Source: Bacteroidales bacterium
GTDB taxonomy: Bacteria; Bacteroidota; Bacteroidia; Bacteroidales; JAADJA01
Reading direction: 5' to 3'
DNA: 11,244 bases
Assembly: GCA_021107975.1 (NCBI GenBank)
Contig: JAIORT010000681.1
Location: 1-11,244, forward strand
The notes under the pieces were generated by a model. That model worked only from the letters and a program-made list of their open reading frames with translations. It did no database searches and was not told the DNA's origin. The position numbers and the translations under genes are program-made. Shown here one piece after another: positions 6,022-11,244 of this stretch (position 1 is the first letter of the stretch; each line of letters begins with the position of its first letter).

Positions 6022-7218
6022 TTAGACATTCAACAATTCCCGGTAAACAATCCACGCCATCAGTCCCATGCCTGTTTCAAGGCTGCTTTCATCCACATCG
6101 AATGTTGCCGTATGAAGATTGGAATTGATACCTTTTTTAATATTGCGTATGCCAAGTCGGTAAAAGCACCCCGGAATATGTTGTGTATAATATGCAAAGT
6201 CCTCTGCCGTTGTTCGCATTTCGAGATTGTGAACATTTTCGTTACCCAAAAACTTTTTTGCAGAATTCCGCGTATTTTCAGTTACTTTTTTATCATTCAC
6301 CAAATATGGGTAGCCCTGATCGATAAAGACTTCGCATTTGCCACCCATACTTTCAGCAATGGTCTGAGCCATTTTTGTTATCCTTTTTTTCATTTCGGCA
6401 CGCCACTCTTCATCAAAGGTTCGCATAATGCCTTCTATCTTTACTTCATCGGGTATAACATTTGTCATTCCATCTCCTATGATCCTTCCGAATGTAAGTA
6501 CAGTAGGCATAACCGGTTTTGCATTGCGGCTGACTATCTGCTGCAGGGCAACAATTATATGTGAAGCAATCAGCACAGGGTCAATATTTCTATCAGGAAT
6601 GGCTCCATGACCTCCTTTGCCTTTTACGGTTAAAAATATCTCGTCGGTTGAAGCCATATATTTCCCGCTTTTCATCCCTACTTGTCCGGCGTCTAATTCA
6701 GGATAGACATGCTGCCCGAATATCACATCAACCTTTGGGTTTTTTAGAACACCTTCCTCAATCATCACTTTAGCGCCTCCGGGATATTTTTCTTCCGAAG
6801 GCTGAAAAATTAGCTTTACAGTTCCGTTTAATTCATTTCTGATCTCCTGCAATATTTTTGCAGTACCTAATAACGATGCAATATGTACATCATGTCCGCA
6901 GGCGTGCATTTTGCCAGGATGTTTCGATTTATATTCCACATCATTCAGCTCTTTTATCTGTAAGGCATCCATATCGGCTCTGAGTGCAACGACTTTACTC
7001 TGTGGGTTCTTACCTTTTATAAGCCCAACAACACCTGTTTTCGCAATACCTTTCTGAAATTCAATTCCGTACTTTTCAAGAAGTAAAGCTATTAAATCCG
7101 AAGTTTGATATTCTTCAAAGGATAATTCGGGTATTGTATGTAGTTTCCTTCGCAAAGCAATGATCTCCGCAAGGTAATGTTTTGCTAATTGTTCGATTTT
7201 ATCTCGGATTAAATTCAT
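6022..7218 (-). CDS. M20 family metallopeptidase / amidohydrolase (IAA-amino-acid hydrolase or hippurate hydrolase type)
   Basis: This 398-residue cytosolic enzyme belongs to the M20D group, which hydrolyses the amide bond of N-acylated amino acids with a two-metal centre. Expected metal and catalytic residues are visible. Cys107 and His109 lie in MHACGHD (104-110), and the glutamate pair in FQPSEE (138-143) gives the base and a ligand. His170 lies in GQHVYP and His369 in NLHTATFD near the C-terminus. The lid or dimerisation domain is marked by KGKGGHGAIP (199-208), where His204 is the bridging histidine. RADMDAL (80-86) and RTTAEDFAYY (335-344) are further family signatures. No signal peptide is seen. 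The ATG at 7218 begins directly before the usual helical start. The gene stands alone between the TA pair and rplM. The acyl and amino-acid specificity cannot be read from sequence. Confidence 0.93.
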   Translation of the reverse strand: MNLIRDKIEQLAKHYLAEIIALRRKLHTIPELSFEEYQTSDLIALLLEKYGIEFQKGIAKTGVVGLIKGKNPQSKVVALRADMDALQIKELNDVEYKSKHPGKMHACGHDVHIASLLGTAKILQEIRNELNGTVKLIFQPSEEKYPGGAKVMIEEGVLKNPKVDVIFGQHVYPELDAGQVGMKSGKYMASTDEIFLTVKGKGGHGAIPDRNIDPVLIASHIIVALQQIVSRNAKPVMPTVLTFGRIIGDGMTNVIPDEVKIEGIMRTFDEEWRAEMKKRITKMAQTIAESMGGKCEVFIDQGYPYLVNDKKVTENTRNSAKKFLGNENVHNLEMRTTAEDFAYYTQHIPGCFYRLGIRNIKKGINSNLHTATFDVDESSLETGMGLMAWIVYRELLNV

Positions 7219-7320
7219 GTTTTTTAATTATTGAAATTCTCCGGTGGGCTTATTATTTATCCCAGATTTATTTTACGAAAATAGATTTATTATTTGTTTA
7301 AGTATATATTACTGGCTCTA

Positions 7321-7620
7321 TCAAGGGAAGTTCTTATAAATATATTTTCTATGTAAAAACCTGATAAATTTTATAACAATTATATTTCCCTGTTTCTCTA
7401 TTTCGAATCCTAATCTGTAATCCCCAAATCTGATTCTATAATAATTTTTATATCCTCGTATTTTAATATGTTTTTTCTTTAAAAAGATTGATTGGATGTC
7501 ATCATTTTTTGCATATATTTTAGCATTGATAATAAATTCTTTAATATTTCCTAAGGTCTTTTTATCCCGGATATTACTAATATCCTTTTTAAACTTTCGC
7601 TCATAAATAAACTCAATCAT
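7321..7620 (-). CDS. RelE/ParE family type II toxin
   Basis: The 99-residue product matches the RelE/ParE superfamily in size and layout. An N-terminal helical hairpin (about 8-36, FKKDISNIRDKKTLGNIKEF) precedes the beta-sheet core. The core contains IKIRGYKNYYRIRFGDYRLGF (52-72) and the C-terminal FIRFLHRKYIYKNFP (85-99). The YRIRxGDYRxGF strand and the RFLHRK.IYK ending are typical of RelE-like mRNA interferases that cut ribosome-bound message, and carry the basic residues expected for activity (Arg62, Arg64, Arg69, Arg87, His90, Arg91). It starts one base after the stop of the upstream small gene, the usual antitoxin-first order, so the two are probably translationally coupled. Nothing looks broken. 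Cleavage activity is inferred from the family; gyrase-poisoning ParE activity is the less likely alternative. Confidence 0.88.
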   Translation of the reverse strand: MIEFIYERKFKKDISNIRDKKTLGNIKEFIINAKIYAKNDDIQSIFLKKKHIKIRGYKNYYRIRFGDYRLGFEIEKQGNIIVIKFIRFLHRKYIYKNFP

Positions 7621-7621
7621 T

Positions 7622-7822
7622 CTATTTGTCTAAAATTTCAAAAATTTCTTTCTCTGACACTAAATCGTTTTTATCACCTTCTTTTATGGCTTTGCCCATG
7701 GCAATGTCTTCAATAACTTCAACGAAAGTACTTTTGACGAAATTTTTGTTTTCATTAAAAAGTTCAAAAAGAGCATCTTTGAATGCAATTTTTAATTGCT
7801 GATCATTTATTTTCATTTCCAT
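7622..7822 (-). CDS. Antitoxin of the RelE-type TA pair
   Basis: The 66-residue acidic protein precedes the toxin with a single base between the genes. It has a predicted helical pattern: LKIAFKDALFELFNENKNFVK at 10-30 (a family-typical stretch), then EVIEDIAMGKAIKEG (35-49) and a C-terminal SEKEIFEILDK. This resembles short antitoxins paired with RelE toxins in cyanobacteria and Bacteroidota. In them the central EDIALxxAIxEG segment and tail probably wrap the toxin, while DNA binding and dimerisation involve the N-terminal part. I see no clear ribbon-helix-helix or helix-turn-helix motif. The ATG at 7822 gives MEMKIND; an internal ATG at 7816 (MKINDQQ) is possible. The identity rests mostly on context and this pattern. 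Confidence 0.8.
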   Translation of the reverse strand: MEMKINDQQLKIAFKDALFELFNENKNFVKSTFVEVIEDIAMGKAIKEGDKNDLVSEKEIFEILDK

Positions 7823-7860
7823 ATCATTTATATTTTAAAGTAATTATTTAAGTGATCGAA

Positions 7861-7873
7861 CCCGAAATGCGGG
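7861..7873 (-). promoter_or_regulatory. GC-rich hairpin in the antitoxin leader, possible operator or mRNA structure
   Basis: CCCG (7861-7864) and CGGG (7870-7873) pair across a 5-base loop in an otherwise very AT-rich leader, about 40 bases before the antitoxin ATG. TA antitoxins usually bind palindromes at their own promoter, which makes this a candidate operator, though it lies downstream of the -7 box. No T-run follows on either strand, so it is not a terminator. Only the structure is certain. Confidence 0.4.
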
Positions 7874-7921
7874 ATAAAAACACCGTGCTAATTCAATTTT
7901 GTTGCAATCATATAAGTTTTA

Positions 7922-7929
7922 CAAAGCTA
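7922..7929 (-). promoter_or_regulatory. Candidate -7 box of the toxin-antitoxin operon (TAGCTTTG)
   Basis: On the minus strand 7929-7922 reads TAGCTTTG, an exact TAnnTTTG match, about 100 bases before the antitoxin start. At the 19-base spacing stands GATG, only a partial match to TTTG. It is the best promoter candidate for the TA pair in this gap and would place the CCCG/CGGG hairpin within the leader. Confidence 0.4.
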
Positions 7930-8067
7930 CTTAAAAATGTAATAATATCATCGAATCTTTTTTTGTTATTCCAATTTCAATCAAATACAGAAAAACTAAA
8001 TTTACTTTTTGATTTATGTTCAGTAATTCAAAACGATTTTAAATAAGTTAATTTTCAGTCATAAATA

Positions 8068-8097
8068 ATTGTTTATTGCTTGGATTTTATATTTTTG
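8068..8097 (+). promoter_or_regulatory. Bacteroidota-type promoter of the nqr operon
   Basis: ATTG (8068-8071) is followed after 18 bases by TATTTTTG (8090-8097), an exact TAnnTTTG match. The implied start near 8104 gives a leader of about 27 bases before the nqrA ATG at 8131. Spacing is one short of the favoured 19 and the -33 box has one mismatch, still a good match overall. Confidence 0.65.
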
Positions 8098-8130
8098 CGT
8101 ATTTATTTTTAATATCTGATTTTTTAATAT

Positions 8131-9480
8131 ATGTCAAAAGTAATTAAAATCAGCAGGGGACTTGACATTAAGCTGCTGGGAGAAGCAGAAAAGAAAGTAA
8201 CCCAGGTATCTTCTGATAATTTCGCATTAAAGCCCCCCGATTTCGTCGATGTTTTTCCAAAATTGTTTTTAAAAGAAGGCGATGAAGTAAAAGCCGGTAC
8301 ACCTGTGTTTTTTAATAAATACAGGGAGAACATTATTTTTACTTCACCTGTCAGCGGGAAAGTTACTGAAATCAAGCGAGGAGCAAAAAGAAAAATGCTG
8401 GAAATCCGTATTGAATCGGATGGCAAGATGAATTATGAGGATTTTGGAAAGGATGATCCGGTTTCATTATCAAAAGAAAAGATCGTAGAGAAGCTTTTGA
8501 AAAGTGGTATCTGGGCGTACATCAGGCAAAGGCCATACTCAGTTATTGCCAACCCAAAGGATGAACCAAAGGCTATTTTTATTTCAGCCTTTAATTCAGC
8601 TCCTTTATCTCCTGATTACGACTTTATTTTGGATGAGGAAAGTCAGGCTTTCCAGGCTGGTTTGAATGCGCTTGGAAAATTAACTTCCGGTAAAATTCAT
8701 TTGAATATCAATAACGGAAAAACCTGCTCCAAAACCTTCCTCGAAGCTAAAGGTGTGCAGATAAACCGGTTTGCCGGACCACATCCTGCGGGAAATATCG
8801 GAGTGCAAATTTATAATATCGACCCGATAAATAAAGGCGATATAGTATGGTATATCAATCCGCAGGCAGTTGTTACGGTTGGTAAGTTGTTCCTTGAGGG
8901 GAAATATAACGCAAGCAGGATTATTGCATTAACAGGTTCGGAAGTTATAAAGCCTCAATACTTCAAAGTTATTGCCGGTACATTGGTAACTGATCTTTTT
9001 AAAAATAATATAAATAAAGGCAATGTAAGATACATTAGCGGAAATGTACTTACCGGAAGCAAAATCGAAAAGGACGGCTATCTTGGATTTTATGATGACC
9101 AGATAACAGTAATTCCCGAAGGTGATTATTATGAGTTTTTAGGTTGGTCAATGCCGCGTATTAACAAATTCAGTTTTTCCAGAACATTCGTTTCATGGCT
9201 CACTCCTAATAAGAAATATCGTTTGGATACAAACCTAAACGGAGGGCAAAGGGCGTTTGTACTGACGGGTGAATACGAAAAAGTATTTCCTATGAATATT
9301 TATCCCATGCAATTACTTAAGGCAATAATAGTGAAAGATATTGACCTGATGGAAAATTTAGGGATTTATGAGGTTGACGAAGAAGATTTTGCCTTGTGCG
9401 AATTTATTGATGCTTCTAAAACAGAAATGCAGGCGATCGTAAGAGAAGGATTGGATTATATGAGGAAAGAAATGATGTAA
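8131..9480 (+). CDS. nqrA: Na+-translocating NADH:quinone reductase subunit A
   Basis: NqrA is the peripheral cytoplasmic subunit of the Na+-NQR complex, which oxidises NADH, reduces quinone and pumps Na+ outward. The 449-residue product has the usual NqrA start, VIKISRGLDIKLLGEAEKKV (4-23). The following barrel-type part contains PPDFVDVFPKLFLKEGDEV and TPVFFNKYRENIIFTSPVSG. These are hallmarks of the biotinyl/lipoyl-like domain shared with RnfC. Further on come FAGPHPAGNIGVQIYNIDPI, WYINPQAVVTVGKLFLEG and the ALTGSEVIKPQY segment, and the C-terminal CEFIDASKTEMQAIVREGLD is standard. No membrane helix is seen, as expected. It is the first gene of the operon below the promoter at 8068-8097. 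The ATG at 8131 leaves a normal N-terminus. nqrB follows after an unusually repeat-containing 95-base gap. Confidence 0.96.
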   Translation: MSKVIKISRGLDIKLLGEAEKKVTQVSSDNFALKPPDFVDVFPKLFLKEGDEVKAGTPVFFNKYRENIIFTSPVSGKVTEIKRGAKRKMLEIRIESDGKMNYEDFGKDDPVSLSKEKIVEKLLKSGIWAYIRQRPYSVIANPKDEPKAIFISAFNSAPLSPDYDFILDEESQAFQAGLNALGKLTSGKIHLNINNGKTCSKTFLEAKGVQINRFAGPHPAGNIGVQIYNIDPINKGDIVWYINPQAVVTVGKLFLEGKYNASRIIALTGSEVIKPQYFKVIAGTLVTDLFKNNINKGNVRYISGNVLTGSKIEKDGYLGFYDDQITVIPEGDYYEFLGWSMPRINKFSFSRTFVSWLTPNKKYRLDTNLNGGQRAFVLTGEYEKVFPMNIYPMQLLKAIIVKDIDLMENLGIYEVDEEDFALCEFIDASKTEMQAIVREGLDYMRKEMM

Positions 9481-9485
9481 AATGA

Positions 9486-9511
9486 TAGAGACACACTGCC
9501 GTGCGTCTGTA
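9486..9511. repeat. Degenerate dispersed-type palindrome between nqrA and nqrB
   Basis: The left arm 9486-9496 and right arm 9501-9511 enclose TGCC. Nine of eleven positions pair, with mismatches at 9493/9504 and 9488/9509. The core (AGACACAC TGCC GTGCGTCT) closely resembles the AGACGCAC-type palindromes that I recall as interspersed, non-coding repeats in many Bacteroidota and other genomes. It sits 5 bases after the nqrA stop. The structure is seen directly; membership in a dispersed family is from memory and needs a genome-wide count. It lacks a T-run, so termination inside the operon is unlikely. Confidence 0.6.
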
Positions 9512-9575
9512 CCTGGATTTAAGATTTATGATTTGACAAAATAAAGATACGAATTCCGAACATTAAACAAAATAA

Positions 9576-10718
9576 ATGAAGGCGTTAAGAAAATATATTG
9601 ATACGATCAAACCTCAATTTGAGAAAGGTGGAAAGTTTGAAAAACTGCATTCTACTTTTGAGGCATTTGAAAGTTTTTTGTTTGTACCCGATAAGGTAAC
9701 ATTCAAAGGCAGTCATGTCAGGGACGCACTGGATATGAAGCGTGCCATGACAGTTGTGATTATTGCCGTAATCCCTGCTTTGCTTTTCGGCATGTGGAAT
9801 GTAGGATTTCAGCATTTTATATCAGTGGGTGAGACCGTTGGTTTCTGGGATCAGTTTTGGTGTGGATTTTTAAAAGTATTACCTCTTATCATTGTATCTT
9901 ATGTTGTGGGGCTTGGAACTGAATTTGTTTTTGCACAAATCCGCGGGCATGAGGTTAACGAAGGTTACCTCGTAACGGGAATGTTAATACCATTGATAGT
10001 ACCACCTGATATTCCTTTGTGGATGCTTGCCATTGCAGTGATTTTTGCAGTGATCATCGGGAAAGAAGTTTTCGGAGGAACAGGAATGAACATCCTGAAC
10101 CCGGCATTAACAGCAAGGGCATTTTTATTCTTTGCCTATCCACAGGATATGTCGGGCGACAAAGTCTGGATATCAGATAAAGCAGATGCATACTCTGGCG
10201 CTACACCGCTTGGTGACGCACTTGTTGGTAACTTTGACAATTTCCCTTCGGCTGCTGATATGTTTTTCGGATTTATCCCGGGTTCGGTTGGTGAAACCTC
10301 CTTCTTAGCCATACTGATTGGAGCGGTTATCCTTTTATTCACCGGTATTGCCAGTTGGAAAATTATGTTCTCGGTTTTTGCAGGAGGTTATGTAATGGGG
10401 CTTATTTTCAATTTGGTTGGAGCCAATGCTTACATGGATATTCCCGCATACTACCATCTGATAATGGGAGGCTTTGCCTTTGGCGCTGTATTTATGGCTA
10501 CCGATCCTGTAACTGCTTCTCAAACAAATAAAGGTAAGTATATATACGGCTTCCTGATAGGAATATTGGCTGTTTTGATACGCGTTGTTAACCCGGCGTA
10601 TCCCGAAGGAATGATGCTGGCGATCCTCTTGATGAACGTTTTTGCTCCGCTTATCGATCATTATGTAATTGAAGCAAATATTAAGAAAAGATTAAAAAGG
10701 ATAAGAATCAAGGTATAA
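9576..10718 (+). CDS. nqrB: Na+-translocating NADH:quinone reductase subunit B
   Basis: NqrB is a multi-spanning membrane subunit (NqrB/RnfD family) that carries covalently bound FMN and riboflavin and forms part of the Na+ path. The 380-residue product has a cytoplasmic N-terminal stretch, then many hydrophobic helices from about residue 57. The FMN attachment motif is SGAT at 207-210 (SGATPLGDA), with Thr210 as the expected phosphoester site. RDALDMKRAM (49-58), GHEVNEGYLVTGMLIPLIVP (124-143), GKEVFGGTGMNILNPALTAR (162-181) and FMATDPVTASQTNKGKYIYG near the end are strong family signatures. Length is a little below Vibrio NqrB. It begins 95 bases after nqrA and 24 before nqrC. The ATG at 9576 is preceded by an A-rich leader without a Shine-Dalgarno. 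Confidence 0.96.
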   Translation: MKALRKYIDTIKPQFEKGGKFEKLHSTFEAFESFLFVPDKVTFKGSHVRDALDMKRAMTVVIIAVIPALLFGMWNVGFQHFISVGETVGFWDQFWCGFLKVLPLIIVSYVVGLGTEFVFAQIRGHEVNEGYLVTGMLIPLIVPPDIPLWMLAIAVIFAVIIGKEVFGGTGMNILNPALTARAFLFFAYPQDMSGDKVWISDKADAYSGATPLGDALVGNFDNFPSAADMFFGFIPGSVGETSFLAILIGAVILLFTGIASWKIMFSVFAGGYVMGLIFNLVGANAYMDIPAYYHLIMGGFAFGAVFMATDPVTASQTNKGKYIYGFLIGILAVLIRVVNPAYPEGMMLAILLMNVFAPLIDHYVIEANIKKRLKRIRIKV

Positions 10719-10742
10719 TAGAAATCAGAAAAATTAAATAAG

Positions 10743-11244
10743 ATGTTTTCAAACAGATATATTTTCATTTATTCCTCGGTGATGGTTATCATCGTGGCTG
10801 CCATACTCTCTTCGGCAGCAATGTTTTTAAAGCCATACCAGGAAAGGAATATCCGTACGGAGAAAATAATGGATATTTTAAAATCAGTGAATATTGAAAC
10901 AGAAAAGAAAAACGCCGAAGAATTGTATGCAAAATACATTGTTGAAGAATATGCTTTGAGTTCGGATGGAGAGATAGTTAGCATATTCAAGGATGACAAA
11001 TTTGAAAAAGGTAATATCCGTGCCTTCGACATTAATCTGAAGGCTGAACTGAAGAAAGGAGATCAGTTGAAAGCAGGAAAAGACACAGATGAACCCTGTT
11101 TCCCTCTTTATATTTGTAGTAAAGACGGAAAAAATTATTACATAATTCCTTTAAGAGGTAAAGGATTGTGGGGACCTGTATGGGGCAACATTGCATTGGA
11201 GGAGGATTTTAAAACCGTATTTGGTGTTACTTTCGGGCACAAGG
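10743..11244 (+). CDS. nqrC: Na+-translocating NADH:quinone reductase subunit C, truncated by the window edge
   Basis: From the ATG at 10743 an open frame of 167 codons runs off the right edge. The product begins with one membrane anchor (about residues 7-29, IFIYSSVMVIIVAAILSSAAM). A periplasm-facing domain follows, and the NqrC signature YYIIPLRGKGLWGPVWGNIAL lies at the end of the visible part, followed by FKTVFGVTFGHK. The second covalent FMN site, a SGAT-like threonine motif expected further toward the C-terminus, lies outside the window. NqrC passes electrons between NqrD/E iron and NqrB flavins within the complex. It starts 24 bases after nqrB, so it belongs to the same operon; nqrD, nqrE and nqrF are expected to follow. 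Identification is firm despite truncation. Confidence 0.94.
   Translation, partial: MFSNRYIFIYSSVMVIIVAAILSSAAMFLKPYQERNIRTEKIMDILKSVNIETEKKNAEELYAKYIVEEYALSSDGEIVSIFKDDKFEKGNIRAFDINLKAELKKGDQLKAGKDTDEPCFPLYICSKDGKNYYIIPLRGKGLWGPVWGNIALEEDFKTVFGVTFGHK

Larger units (their letters stand above)
7823..8130. other. Divergent intergenic region between the TA pair and nqrA
   Basis: This 308-base AT-rich stretch separates divergent transcripts. It holds a candidate TA promoter box, a GC-rich hairpin in the TA leader and the nqrA promoter, each listed separately. The middle part (about 7930-8065) shows no convincing gene, RNA gene or repeat. A plus-strand open frame from GTG 7852 to 8046 has no recognisable protein features and crosses the TA promoter region, so I do not call it. 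Confidence 0.7.

Noticed and set aside
6112..6773. Plus-strand open frames opposite the amidohydrolase
   Set aside because: They overlap a complete M20 enzyme frame on the other strand and show no coherent protein pattern.
7219..7320. Promoter for the amidohydrolase (TATTTTCG at 7283-7276)
   Set aside because: The -7 box has a mismatch and there is no TTTG/TTG at the right spacing; not strong enough to list.
7840..7900. tRNA gene suggested by GGGTTCGATC on the minus strand
   Set aside because: No matching acceptor, D or anticodon arms and no complementary T-stem half can be found around it.
7852..8046. Small plus-strand open frame starting at GTG 7852
   Set aside because: Compositionally like intergenic AT-rich DNA, spans the TA promoter region and has no family resemblance.
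1..11244. CRISPR array, insertion sequence or prophage genes
   Set aside because: No regularly spaced direct repeats, no transposase or integrase frame and no phage structural genes were seen.

Overview
The window comes from an AT-rich genome and looks like a member of the Bacteroidota, probably a Bacteroidales-type lineage. Three things support this. The ribosomal order is rplM-rpsI-rpsB-tsf. A sodium-pumping NADH:quinone oxidoreductase operon (nqrA-nqrB-nqrC...) is present. Several promoters have the Bacteroidota-type -7 box TAnnTTTG, the clearest 19 bases from a TTTG -33 box, and starts lack obvious Shine-Dalgarno sequences, with A-rich leaders instead. The assignment rests on pattern recognition, not a database search.

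Layout. Positions 1-1214 (minus) hold most of an AlbA_2/Schlafen-type ATP-binding regulator gene that runs off the left edge. Just upstream of it, 1248-1382 (minus) encodes 44 residues that look like the C-terminal tail of a type I restriction-modification methylase (HsdM), suggesting a decayed R-M locus. Positions 1506-2325 (minus) hold two small genes, a DUF2809 membrane protein and a Mth938/AAMDC-like protein. A ProX/YbaK-type Ala-tRNA(Pro) deacylase lies on the plus strand at 2467-2970. It converges on the minus-strand ribosomal operon, transcribed rplM, rpsI, rpsB, tsf (5909 down to 3115), which has a textbook promoter at 5959-5989 and a rho-independent terminator at 3018-3044. Upstream lie an M20 amidohydrolase (6022-7218, minus) and a RelE-type toxin-antitoxin pair (7321-7822, minus). 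Divergent from the TA pair is the nqr operon (plus): nqrA, nqrB and the beginning of nqrC, cut by the right edge.

How the parts work together. uL13 and uS9 share a nearly gapless transcript, followed by uS2 and elongation factor Ts, a translation-apparatus operon. NqrA, B and C are subunits of one membrane complex that couples NADH oxidation and quinone reduction to Na+ export. The remaining genes are accessory or single-function genes.

No clearly new multi-gene system is visible. Points worth a second look are the HsdM remnant beside the AlbA_2 gene, a hairpin just before the AlbA_2 start, a structured 139-base gap in front of rpsB, a degenerate dispersed-type palindrome between nqrA and nqrB, the long charged tail on uS2, and the hairpin in the TA leader.
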